Source of the DNA: Flavobacteriales bacterium UBA1112
Lineage (GTDB): Bacteria > Bacteroidota > Bacteroidia > Flavobacteriales_D > Sanyastnellaceae
Reading direction: 5' to 3'
Assembly (NCBI GenBank): GCA_002313415.1
Contig: DCBH01000008.1
Coordinates: 1-11,079, forward strand
Length of the DNA: 11,079 nt
Part shown: positions 1 through 5,942 of the stretch, piece after piece
Position numbering within the stretch: position 1 is the stretch's first letter
Layout of the letters: every line of letters starts with the position of its first letter
Notes under the pieces: model-generated
What the model was told of the DNA's origin: nothing
The model's input: the letters and a program-made list of their open reading frames with translations, nothing else
Databases searched by the model: none
Position numbers and translations under genes: made by a program

Positions 1-389
1 TGAGCATCATTGATGAAGACACCTTCATCGTTGATCGTCACTGTGACTTCGGCGCCGTTCAGAGTCTCCACCATCATGCCGTCCGACAAATCGGTGCTGA
101 GCGCCGTGCTGCCAACTACGTGGTAGGTCAAAATCGACGTAAGCAAATCGTTGTCTGCAAGAACTGCATCAAGCGTGCCTTCTGGCAAATTCGCAAATGC
201 CGAGTCCGTGGGGGCGAACACAGTGAAGGGGCCTTCACCGCTTAAGGTTTCAACGAGTCCAGCGGCCACAACAGCTGTTTCGAGGGTTGTGTGATCTTCG
301 CTTTCAACTACGATATCGACTACGGTTTGGCTCCATCCAGTGGTCACAAATGCCATTGTAGCGGTAACAAGAGTAAAAAAATGCTTCAT
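1..389 (-). CDS. Secreted fasciclin (FAS1) domain protein, 3' end outside the window
   Basis: Reading the minus strand from the ATG at 389-387, the frame stays open to the window edge (129 codons), so the C-terminus is missing. The first ~21 residues form a signal peptide (MKHFFTLVTATMAF, then TTGWSQ), so the product is exported. From about residue 22 it matches a FAS1 domain: VVDIVVESEDHTTLETAV, then the H1-type motif GPFTVFAPTDSAFANLPEG, then the H2-type motif LTYHVVG, then a beta-strand region with NDEGVFINDA. FAS1 domains mediate adhesion or matrix contacts; bacterial single-domain forms are secreted small proteins of unsettled function. No Shine-Dalgarno is visible before the ATG, which is usual in Bacteroidota. 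The gene is divergent from the photolyase across 212 bases. Identification of the domain is firm; the biological role is not inferable. Confidence 0.9.
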   Translation of the reverse strand, partial: MKHFFTLVTATMAFVTTGWSQTVVDIVVESEDHTTLETAVVAAGLVETLSGEGPFTVFAPTDSAFANLPEGTLDAVLADNDLLTSILTYHVVGSTALSTDLSDGMMVETLNGAEVTVTINDEGVFINDA

Positions 390-435
390 AAGAATGATTA
401 ATGGTTTTGGGTTTGATGGAAGGAACATCCGATAT

Positions 436-460
436 AAAAAAAAGTTCGAAGGCTTTGAAC
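436..460. repeat. Stem-loop H1 with flanking A8 tract
   Basis: GTTCGAA (444-450), loop GGC, TTTGAAC (454-460) form a 7-pair stem with one G-U pair on the plus strand. On the plus strand it is followed by CTTTCTTTTTG. On the minus strand it is followed by T8 (436-443) about 47 bases before the FAS1 start, so it could act as a weak terminator or attenuator for minus transcription, although that strand has an A-C mismatch in the stem. It could also be a 17-base near-palindromic operator. Weak support for any one role. Confidence 0.35.
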
Positions 461-487
461 CTTTCTTTTTGCAACATGTTCCTGACG

Positions 488-510
488 TTGTGAATGTGCT
501 TCATTCACGA
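488..510. repeat. Stem-loop H2, 9-pair stem with 5-base loop
   Basis: TTGTGAATG (488-496) pairs with CATTCACGA (502-510) around the loop TGCTT. The inner seven pairs are perfect; the eighth is T-G and the ninth T-A. It lies midway between H1 and H3, with no coding frame to explain it. The inner GTGAATG/CATTCAC arms could also be a protein-binding dyad. Confidence 0.4.
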
Positions 511-546
511 GATCGTAAGGTGTTTTGATCCAGTTTTTGGAACAAA

Positions 547-572
547 AGGCGGCCCGCAAAAGCGGGCCGTTT
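547..572 (+). terminator. Terminator-like GC hairpin H3 between divergent genes
   Basis: CGGCCCGC (550-557), loop AAAA, GCGGGCCG (562-569) is a perfect 8-pair stem, extended on the plus strand by two G-U pairs and one A-U pair and followed by TTTCCTT. A-rich sequence precedes it. This is the shape of an intrinsic terminator, yet no plus-strand gene lies upstream in the window. It sits 29 bases before the photolyase ATG, so it is either a leader attenuator, the end of a small RNA, or a bidirectional block (the minus strand reads CCTTTTGTT after the stem). The U tract is broken by CC, which lowers confidence in efficient termination. Confidence 0.5.
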
Positions 573-601
573 CCTTGTCCAACATTTCTCAAGTGTCAAC
601 C

Positions 602-1924
602 ATGAGTATTCCTTCTTTCGATTCCCCTTTTGTCGTTCACTGGTTCCGCCGGGACTTGAGATGGCAAGACAACCGGGCCCTTGATGCAGCGCTCACTTCC
701 GGACATCCAGTGGTACCCCTCTTTGTTTTTGACAAAAACATTTTGGACCGCCTGGACAACCAGCATGACGCCCGCATCACTTTTCTTCACGACCGAATCA
801 GTCACATGCAGGGAGAAGCTTCCGACCTCGGAGCTTCACTTCTCGTGGTCCACGACGACCCTATTAATGTTCTGGAGACCCTCGCAGAAAACGGCATGAT
901 GAAGGCCGTTTATACCAACGAAGATTATGAACCTTACGCCCAAACACGCGATGCCGCCGCAAGAAATCTTCTGAAAACCAGGGGGGTGGCTTTTCATACG
1001 TTCACTGACCACGTCATCCAAGCTCCTGGAGAAGTCACAAAACCTGACGGCACCCCATACACTGTATTTACCCCATTCAGTAAGCGATGGCACCTCAACC
1101 TCTCAGAGGAGAATATGAAGACCTCTCCATCAGAGAAGCATTTAGGTTCCTTACACACTTGGGATTCAACGCTGCCTTCACTTGACTCGATTGGGTTCAA
1201 AAGAAGCTCAATTTCTGCTCCTGAAGCAACCATCACAAAAAACGTCCTCACGCAATATGCAGAAATGCGCGATATCCCCTCCGTGAGAGGAACGTCTCGT
1301 TTGAGCGTACACTTGCGCTTTGGCACAAAGAGCATACGTGAAGCAGCGAAGGAAGGTTTTAAATACAGTGAAAAGTGGTTGACTGAATTAATCTGGCGGG
1401 ATTTTTACCAGCACGTCATGCACGCCTTTCCTCATAGCATGAAAGATGCATTCCGACCACAATACGACCGAGTTCCATGGCGACACAACGACGAGGACTT
1501 TCAGCGTTGGACGCGAGGTGAAACTGGCTATCCCCTTGTCGACGCGGGCATGCGAGAACTTTTGGCCACAGGATTCATGCACAACCGAGTCCGCATGGTC
1601 GTGGCCTCTTTCTTTTGCAAACATCTTTTGCTCGATTGGCGTTTGGGCGAAAGACATTTCGCCGCCCACCTGCTTGACTTCGAACTTGCAAGCAATGTGG
1701 GAGGGTGGCAGTGGGCAGCGGGATCAGGGTGCGATGCCGCACCCTACTTCCGAGTATTCAATCCCACGTCCCAACTTCAAAAATTTGACCGCAAATTGAC
1801 CTATGTCAGAAAGTGGGTGCCCGAATATGGCACTGAATCGTACCCAGCCCCTATGGTTGACCACAAAATGGCGAGGCAACGCGCCATTGACACCTACAAG
1901 AACGCATTGTCATCCCTCTCTTAA
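602..1924 (+). CDS. phrB: Class I CPD photolyase (deoxyribodipyrimidine photo-lyase)
   Basis: This 440-residue cytoplasmic flavoprotein repairs cyclobutane pyrimidine dimers using blue or near-UV light. Residues 10-135 form the N-terminal Rossmann-like domain (VVHWFRRDLRWQDNRAL); residues ~210-405 form the helical FAD-binding domain. Visible signatures include LIWRDFYQHV, GYPLVDAGMREL, FMHNRVRM, DWRLGERHF, NVGGWQWAAGSGCDAAPYFR and FNPTSQ. The electron-transfer tryptophan triad of the E. coli enzyme (W306, W359, W382) is matched by W303, W346 and W369. The FAD N5-facing asparagine (E. coli N378) is matched by N365; that asparagine fits a photolyase rather than a plant-type cryptochrome. The frame is open from 494, but the upstream 36 codons run through hairpin H3 and lack family similarity, so ATG 602 is chosen. 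The antenna cofactor cannot be told. It is followed after 27 bases by the CoA-transferase gene. Confidence 0.95.
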   Translation: MSIPSFDSPFVVHWFRRDLRWQDNRALDAALTSGHPVVPLFVFDKNILDRLDNQHDARITFLHDRISHMQGEASDLGASLLVVHDDPINVLETLAENGMMKAVYTNEDYEPYAQTRDAAARNLLKTRGVAFHTFTDHVIQAPGEVTKPDGTPYTVFTPFSKRWHLNLSEENMKTSPSEKHLGSLHTWDSTLPSLDSIGFKRSSISAPEATITKNVLTQYAEMRDIPSVRGTSRLSVHLRFGTKSIREAAKEGFKYSEKWLTELIWRDFYQHVMHAFPHSMKDAFRPQYDRVPWRHNDEDFQRWTRGETGYPLVDAGMRELLATGFMHNRVRMVVASFFCKHLLLDWRLGERHFAAHLLDFELASNVGGWQWAAGSGCDAAPYFRVFNPTSQLQKFDRKLTYVRKWVPEYGTESYPAPMVDHKMARQRAIDTYKNALSSLS

Positions 1925-1951
1925 TCAACTTGTTAGAATTAACTTGTCGCC

Positions 1952-3028
1952 ATGACTGGTTTACTCGAGGGGCTTAAAGTGTTGGACTTGTCAAGCGTGC
2001 TTGCTGGACCATTGACAGGATCTTTTTTGGCTGAATGTGGTGCTGATGTATTGAAAGTCGAGCCACCACGTGGAGATGTCACCCAGACTTGGCGCTCCCG
2101 GGGCGAGCCCACCGACCGAACTTCAGCGTATTACTGTTCTGCCAACACAGGAAAACGATTGGTTACTTGCAATCTTAAATCGGTCGAAGGCCGCGATTGG
2201 TTGAAATCTCAACTCATAGACACCGACATTTTATTGCAAAATATGAAGTGGCGTGACCTCGAAGGCATGGGACTCATGCCCCATCAGATTAAAGCATCCT
2301 TTCCTTCATTGGTTCACATTCGGCTTGTCGGTCACGACCTAGACCCTTCACGACTGGCCTATGACGTCGTCATTCAAGCAGAGACTGGATTCATGTCCAT
2401 GAACGGATCTCCCGATCGCCCCCCAGCACGCATGCCAGTAGCTTTGATGGACGTACTTGCCTCCCATCAAATGAGAGCTGCTGTTCTCGGCGGGCTTTAC
2501 CAACGTGAAAAGACAGGAGAAGGTTGGTACGCCGAAGTGAGTTTGCTGGGTTGTGGAATCACTGCCCTTGCAAACCAAGGAACCAACGCACTCATCAATG
2601 ACCTCAATCCGCAAAGACAAGGTTCGGCACATCCCAACATCGCACCCTATGGAGACTTGCTGCAATGTGCTGACGGAAATCTCGTGTTGGCGGTTGGCAG
2701 CAACGCTCAATTCGAAAGCCTCTGCCACACGCTAGGTATACCCGATTTGGCTTCTGAAGCCACCTTTTGCACAAATGCTTTGCGGGTAATGAACCGGAGC
2801 ACATTGATGACCCAGCTTCATGACGCTGCGAAAACTTGGGCTTGGCAAAAACTTCATCTTGCACTCCACAATGCGCGTGTCCCTGCGGGTGCCGTTTTGA
2901 CTGTGAAAGAAGCTCTTCACCAACCTGGGATACAAGAGCGGTATGTCGTGTCCGAGGATGGACTCAAAAGGCTAAGAACGTCTGCCGTTCACATTGGCGG
3001 AATTCAAAATGGAACTGATATCCAGTAA
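1952..3028 (+). CDS. CaiB/BaiF-type (family III) CoA-transferase
   Basis: A 358-residue soluble protein of the family III CoA-transferases, which move CoA between carboxylic acids through an aspartyl-CoA thioester intermediate. The N-terminus LEGLKVLDLSSVLAGPLTGS and the motif LAECGADVLKVEPPRGD are hallmark. They are followed by NTGKRLVTCNLKSVEGRDWL and, at 157-174, PPARMPVALMDVLASHQ, where D167 is the candidate catalytic aspartate. GGLYQREKTGEGWYAEVSLL and NIAPYGDLLQCADGNLVLAVGS are also typical. The substrate cannot be told; alpha-methylacyl-CoA racemase-like or carnitine/formyl-CoA transferase-like activities share this fold. The protein is shorter than usual family members (about 380-430) and lacks the usual C-terminal LGEHT-like tail. 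Its last 25 bases overlap the convergent transglycosylase gene. Translating the other forward frames there shows no lost tail, so I see no frameshift. A weak TAACTTG lies just before the ATG. Confidence 0.9.
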   Translation: MTGLLEGLKVLDLSSVLAGPLTGSFLAECGADVLKVEPPRGDVTQTWRSRGEPTDRTSAYYCSANTGKRLVTCNLKSVEGRDWLKSQLIDTDILLQNMKWRDLEGMGLMPHQIKASFPSLVHIRLVGHDLDPSRLAYDVVIQAETGFMSMNGSPDRPPARMPVALMDVLASHQMRAAVLGGLYQREKTGEGWYAEVSLLGCGITALANQGTNALINDLNPQRQGSAHPNIAPYGDLLQCADGNLVLAVGSNAQFESLCHTLGIPDLASEATFCTNALRVMNRSTLMTQLHDAAKTWAWQKLHLALHNARVPAGAVLTVKEALHQPGIQERYVVSEDGLKRLRTSAVHIGGIQNGTDIQ

Positions 3029-3924
3029 GTGCGTCCTTCAGGCACTTCAAAATCGTCGGCACGCAACCATGGGTTCATGGTCTTCAACTCCCTGAGAGTG
3101 GTGCCTTCCGAAATGGCAAACTCTGCCAAGTTTTCAATGTCACTTTTTACTTCAACCTGTCTGCACTCGAGAGGTGCATAAACATCTTGTCGTCCGAGAT
3201 GGAATCCGTAGAGCTCGGGAGACTGCATCACTTCTCTTAATGCCAGCATTCGATAGACGTAGCGTGCGGTTTCAGAATTGAGATGCAAATCCCAATAGGT
3301 GGATACCTGCTGAGATTCAAGCGCCTTGGATACACCCGACTTGCCCATGTTGTAAGAGGCAGCAGCAAGCACCCAGCTTCCAAACTTTTCCTGCGCCTCT
3401 TTGAGGTAAGCGCAGGCGGCACGAGTTGACTTTTCGACGTGGTAACGCTCGTCCACCGTCTCCGATACCTCGAGTCCATATTCTGGTGCAGTTCTCTTCA
3501 TGAATTGCCAAAAACCAGATGCCCCAGCAGGACTCACCACCTGACTCAATCCACTCTCAATGACAGACAAATATTTGAAGTCCAAAGGCACACCCTCTTC
3601 TTCTAGGATTGGCTCTATAACAGGAAACCATCGCGCTGCCCGCTTGAGGTACAAAATGGTGGAACTGTGCCTGTATGTATTGACCACCAGTTCACGATCC
3701 AGCGCCTCTCGAACTCCGAAGTCTTTTAAAGGAACTGGCTCACCAAACAACGTCAACGCGCCCGGCACTGTCGGAGAAATGACCGGAGCATGACGCTTGG
3801 ACAAGTCCGCAAATTCTGAGACTCTGCTGGCCGATGACGTTGAACTGAACCACGCGCCTGCACCTAGAAATAGGACAACTGAGACGAGGATTTTTGAATT
3901 GATAACAATGGATGAAGAGGCCAT
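3004..3924 (-). CDS. Membrane-associated or exported lytic transglycosylase, SLT (GH23, MltD-like)
   Basis: A 306-residue envelope enzyme that cleaves the MurNAc-GlcNAc bond of peptidoglycan to leave 1,6-anhydroMurNAc. ATG 3924 is chosen; a TTG nine bases upstream would add only three residues. Residues 10-28 are a hydrophobic signal/anchor segment (SKILVSVVLFLGAGAWFSS). The SLT domain spans about 100-240: DFKYLSVIESGLSQ with catalytic glutamate E123, then SPAGASGFWQFMKRTAPEYGL, then WVLAAASYNMGKSGV, then ARYVYRMLAL. The C-terminal ~45 residues (ENLAEFAISEGTTLRELKTMNPWL, ending YWISVPF) resemble a single LysM-like repeat, fewer than in E. coli MltD. The gene lies 87 bases after rfbC on the same strand, with no clear terminator between, so it may share that transcript. 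Its 3' end overlaps the CoA-transferase gene tail-to-tail. Confidence 0.9.
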   Translation of the reverse strand: MASSSIVINSKILVSVVLFLGAGAWFSSTSSASRVSEFADLSKRHAPVISPTVPGALTLFGEPVPLKDFGVREALDRELVVNTYRHSSTILYLKRAARWFPVIEPILEEEGVPLDFKYLSVIESGLSQVVSPAGASGFWQFMKRTAPEYGLEVSETVDERYHVEKSTRAACAYLKEAQEKFGSWVLAAASYNMGKSGVSKALESQQVSTYWDLHLNSETARYVYRMLALREVMQSPELYGFHLGRQDVYAPLECRQVEVKSDIENLAEFAISEGTTLRELKTMNPWLRADDFEVPEGRTYWISVPF

Positions 3925-4011
3925 GGCCTGCAAGATGCAAAGCTCAAAGCCTCATTTGGCGCCGAGTCCCTTTCCTTGCCAACAGGCCGCCTTCGAAAAG
4001 TATTGTAGCGC

Positions 4012-4578
4012 TCAGCGTGCTTTGGGTGAAAACACAAAAGGCGAATCAAACGTCGAAAACAAGCTGCTCTGCATGTCCTTTTCACTGACCGTAGGCGCCT
4101 CCACTCCCCAATCAATTCCCAAATCAGGATCACTCCACAACAAAGCTCCCTCAAATTCTGGACAATAAAAGTTGGTGCAGAGATAATGAAAGGATGTTTC
4201 GTCTTCCAAGGTCAAAAAGCCGTGAGCAAAACCTTCAGGGATGAAAAACTGCCAACGGTTTTCACGGGACAAAAGTGCAGCATGATGTTGTCCGAATGTC
4301 GGGCTTCCTACTCTCAAGTCCACCGCAACATCGAGCACCTTGCCCTCAGAAACACGCACCAATTTCCCCTGAGCATGAGGAGGTGCCTGAAAGTGCAACC
4401 CTCGCAACACGCCAGCACGAGAACGGCTCTCGTTTGCCTGAACAAAACTCACTTCTTCACCAACAGCCTCGTTCAACGTTCTCTGGTTCCATGTTTCGGA
4501 AAAGAAACCTCGATTGTCCCCATACGAGGGGGGACGAATCAGAAGCAATCCTTCAAGAGGGGTAGTTTGAACCTCCAT
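4012..4578 (-). CDS. rfbC: dTDP-4-dehydrorhamnose 3,5-epimerase
   Basis: A 188-residue cytoplasmic cupin enzyme that epimerises dTDP-4-dehydro-6-deoxy-glucose at C3 and C5, the third step to dTDP-L-rhamnose for O-antigen or exopolysaccharide. Motifs run in order: TPLEGLLLIRP, DNRGFFSETWNQ, FVQANESRSRAGVLRGLHFQ with catalytic base H62, GKLVRVSEGKVLDVAVDLRVGS with K72, FIPEGFAHGFLTL, HYLCTNFY with Y132, LLWSDPDLGIDW, and SEKD with D168. The frame is open to a GTG at 4614, but ATG 4578 matches the usual N-terminus and overlaps the preceding gene's stop as TGATG, a translational-coupling arrangement. No rmlA, rmlB or rmlD is in the window, so the rest of the pathway must be elsewhere if functional. 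Its partner upstream is a polysaccharide export lipoprotein, which fits a glycan-export setting. Confidence 0.95.
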   Translation of the reverse strand: MEVQTTPLEGLLLIRPPSYGDNRGFFSETWNQRTLNEAVGEEVSFVQANESRSRAGVLRGLHFQAPPHAQGKLVRVSEGKVLDVAVDLRVGSPTFGQHHAALLSRENRWQFFIPEGFAHGFLTLEDETSFHYLCTNFYCPEFEGALLWSDPDLGIDWGVEAPTVSEKDMQSSLFSTFDSPFVFSPKAR

Positions 4579-5357
4579 CAATCTTGAGCTAGCAAAACTT
4601 GATAAGTGAGCCACAATGATGTGAATGTCGTGACCAATTGCGCAAGAGGTGAAACATCAGCCAGAAGCTCTCTCACAACCTGCGGATTGGAATCCACATA
4701 AATGATGTCATTTGCCTGAACAATGATTCGAGCATCCTTTAGCCCTTCTACTGTGCTCAAGTCCATGTGATAGACTAGATTTTCATCCCCTCGCTGTCGG
4801 ATGAGTTTGATTTGCTTTGATCGACCACGCTGGCGGATGCCACCCGCTTGAGCCAAGGCTTCGATCACAGTGGTATTTTGGTTTTGAAGGGTAATGACTG
4901 TCGCCTGCCCCGCTTCTCCCGGAAAAACCAAAACACGGTTGTTGACCACTTGCAACAACGCATACGGATCCACGTATTCTGATTCATATGCTGCCTCGAT
5001 GGTCTGCTCTGCCTCGTCCAACGTCAGTCCAGCCAACTTCACTGCTCCGACCTCCGGGAGTTCCACTGTCCCATCAAGCTCAACGCGGTAGGTAAACATG
5101 GCGCGCTGCTGTTGAAACAAATTGTCTCCACGATTTTCCTCAACAGAGCCCGCAGTCATCGCCATCAGACGTTGACCCCGATTTGAAAACAGTTGAAGTT
5201 GCAATCGATCGTTGGGCGCCAGTCGGTAGGCTTCATTTGTCGTTTCGTTCAATTTTTCATAAGCGTAGTCAGCGCCTGAACGAAACATCAAATCTTGGTT
5301 GACAGTGCAACCGACAAAAAGGATGCTTAATGCAAGGGATGTTGCCAATTTCCACAT
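4578..5357 (-). CDS. Polysaccharide export outer-membrane lipoprotein (Wza/BexD-like, SLBB)
   Basis: A 259-residue protein expected to form the outer-membrane export channel for capsule or exopolysaccharide. The N-terminus MWKLATSLALSILFVGC is a lipoprotein signal with the lipidated cysteine at C17. The Poly_export domain covers roughly 42-140 (YRLAPNDRLQLQLF, then VELDGTVELPEVGAVKLAGL followed by TLDEAEQTI). An SLBB-type domain covers roughly 140-225 (VLVFPGEAGQATVITLQNQ, then VIEALAQAGGI, then IIVQANDIIYVD). The C-terminal segment SPLAQLVTTFTSLWLTYQVLL is a hydrophobic helix comparable to the one by which Wza spans the outer membrane. Length and layout fit the short Bacteroidota form. The inner-membrane co-polymerase/kinase partner (Wzc type) is not in the window. 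Its stop overlaps the rfbC start by one base. A -7-like TACCTTCG lies five bases before its ATG. Confidence 0.92.
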   Translation of the reverse strand: MWKLATSLALSILFVGCTVNQDLMFRSGADYAYEKLNETTNEAYRLAPNDRLQLQLFSNRGQRLMAMTAGSVEENRGDNLFQQQRAMFTYRVELDGTVELPEVGAVKLAGLTLDEAEQTIEAAYESEYVDPYALLQVVNNRVLVFPGEAGQATVITLQNQNTTVIEALAQAGGIRQRGRSKQIKLIRQRGDENLVYHMDLSTVEGLKDARIIVQANDIIYVDSNPQVVRELLADVSPLAQLVTTFTSLWLTYQVLLAQD

Positions 5358-5362
5358 GAGGC

Positions 5363-5370
5363 CGAAGGTA
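5363..5370 (-). promoter_or_regulatory. Candidate -7 element for the export lipoprotein gene
   Basis: Read on the minus strand this is TACCTTCG, one mismatch from the Bacteroidota consensus TAnnTTTG. It is followed by GCCTC and then the ATG at 5357, implying a leaderless or nearly leaderless mRNA. No convincing -33 TTTG is seen at the expected distance, which would fall within the GNAT gene. Confidence 0.45.
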
Positions 5371-5374
5371 CGGC

Positions 5375-5382
5375 TATCTTCG
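5375..5382 (+). promoter_or_regulatory. Candidate -7 element for the GNAT-mltG-DUF5916 operon
   Basis: TATCTTCG matches TAnnTTTG at all but one defined position and is followed by CAGC and then the GTG start at 5387, so the transcript would begin at or very near the start codon. The -33 box would fall inside the start of the divergent lipoprotein gene, where only a poor TTTC is visible. Confidence 0.45.
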
Positions 5383-5386
5383 CAGC

Positions 5387-5929
5387 GTGTTGACCACAGA
5401 CCAACATCGATTGCGCGCCATGGAAATGGCGGATGTCCAAACCGTACAACGTTGGGAGAACGAAAGTGACGATTGGTGGATGGGGGCTCGAATTCTACCC
5501 GTGAGCATTGAAGCTATGACTCAATACGCCAAGGGTAATCACGATCTCTACCTCGACAGGCAATTGCGTTGGATGCTCGACGCATATGATGAGAGCGAGG
5601 GTTCATGGGTTTCTGCAGGAGCCATTGATCTTTACGATTTTGATCCTCGACAGCTCCGCGCAGGGGTAGCGATACACATTGACAAAACTCATCGAAGAAA
5701 GGGCCACGCCCGAGCAGGTTTGTCCTTACTTGGACGCTATGCTTCAAATCATTTGGGACTGAAACAACTGTATGCCGAAGTGCCTTCGAATCATGTGGCC
5801 TCACTGCGGTTGTTTACAGAAGTTGGATTCGACGCAACCGGCAAGCGAGAACAATGGATCCGAACGCCTCAAGGCGCATGGACAGATGTTGTGACGCTTC
5901 AGCTCTTCTTCAATTCGTGGATTGCGTAA
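5387..5929 (+). CDS. GNAT-family N-acetyltransferase (RimJ/SpeG-like)
   Basis: A 180-residue cytoplasmic acetyl-CoA-dependent N-acetyltransferase. The first strand HRLRAMEMADVQTVQRWEN, the WWMGARILPVSIEAMTQY segment and AGAIDLYDFDPRQLRAGVAI resemble the RimJ/SpeG-like branch. The pyrophosphate-binding loop is RRKGHA at 103-108 (Q/R-x-x-G-x-A), and N135 plus S139 give the N-x-x-S step, followed by LFTEVGF. The substrate, whether a protein N-terminus, polyamine or small molecule, cannot be decided. There is no ATG before 5420, and starting there would delete the first strand, so the GTG at 5387 (or the adjacent TTG at 5390) is chosen; a -7-like element four bases upstream supports this. mltG begins 13 bases after the stop, indicating an operon. 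Confidence 0.88.
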   Translation: MLTTDQHRLRAMEMADVQTVQRWENESDDWWMGARILPVSIEAMTQYAKGNHDLYLDRQLRWMLDAYDESEGSWVSAGAIDLYDFDPRQLRAGVAIHIDKTHRRKGHARAGLSLLGRYASNHLGLKQLYAEVPSNHVASLRLFTEVGFDATGKREQWIRTPQGAWTDVVTLQLFFNSWIA

Positions 5930-5942
5930 CTCAGGAAATGAC

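Larger units (their letters stand above)
444..572 (+). promoter_or_regulatory. Structured intergenic RNA candidate (three stem-loops) before the photolyase
   Basis: The region between the divergent FAS1 and photolyase genes (390-601) contains no convincing gene but holds three successive stem-loops: H1 at 444-460, H2 at 488-510 and H3 at 547-572. Every non-Watson-Crick pair in the three stems is G-U when read as plus-strand RNA and A-C when read as minus-strand RNA (448/456, 489/509, 548/571, 549/570). This favours a plus-strand transcript. It could be a photolyase 5' leader with an attenuator or a short independent RNA ending at H3. I recognise no known riboswitch family and see no clear -7 element upstream. 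The structure is seen in the sequence; function is inference. Confidence 0.35.

Noticed and set aside
304..592. Short open frames on both strands in and around the FAS1 start and intergenic region
   Set aside because: They are low-complexity, overlap the FAS1 gene or each other, and show no family features; the stem-loops explain the intergenic region better.
494..601. Upstream extension of the photolyase frame (36 extra codons)
   Set aside because: The extension runs through hairpin H3, has no resemblance to photolyase N-termini, and ATG 602 places VVHWFRRDLR at the usual distance from the start.
602..1924. DASH cryptochrome or plant-like cryptochrome
   Set aside because: The FAD-facing residue aligns with asparagine (N365), the tryptophan triad and FMHNRVRM motif match class I CPD photolyases, and no cryptochrome-type C-terminal extension is present.
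1927..1947. AACTTGT direct repeats and TAACTTG before the CoA-transferase as a promoter or operator
   Set aside because: The match to TAnnTTTG is imperfect, no -33 element lies at the right distance, and the 27-base gap fits co-transcription with the photolyase.
4579..4614. Longer rfbC starting at GTG 4614
   Set aside because: It adds 12 residues not typical of RmlC and overlaps the lipoprotein gene by 37 bases; ATG 4578 fits the family N-terminus and the TGATG overlap.
5922..5942. TTG 5922 as mltG start
   Set aside because: It overlaps the GNAT stop region, adds seven non-hydrophobic residues before the membrane helix, and an ATG with a nearby AGGA exists at 5943.
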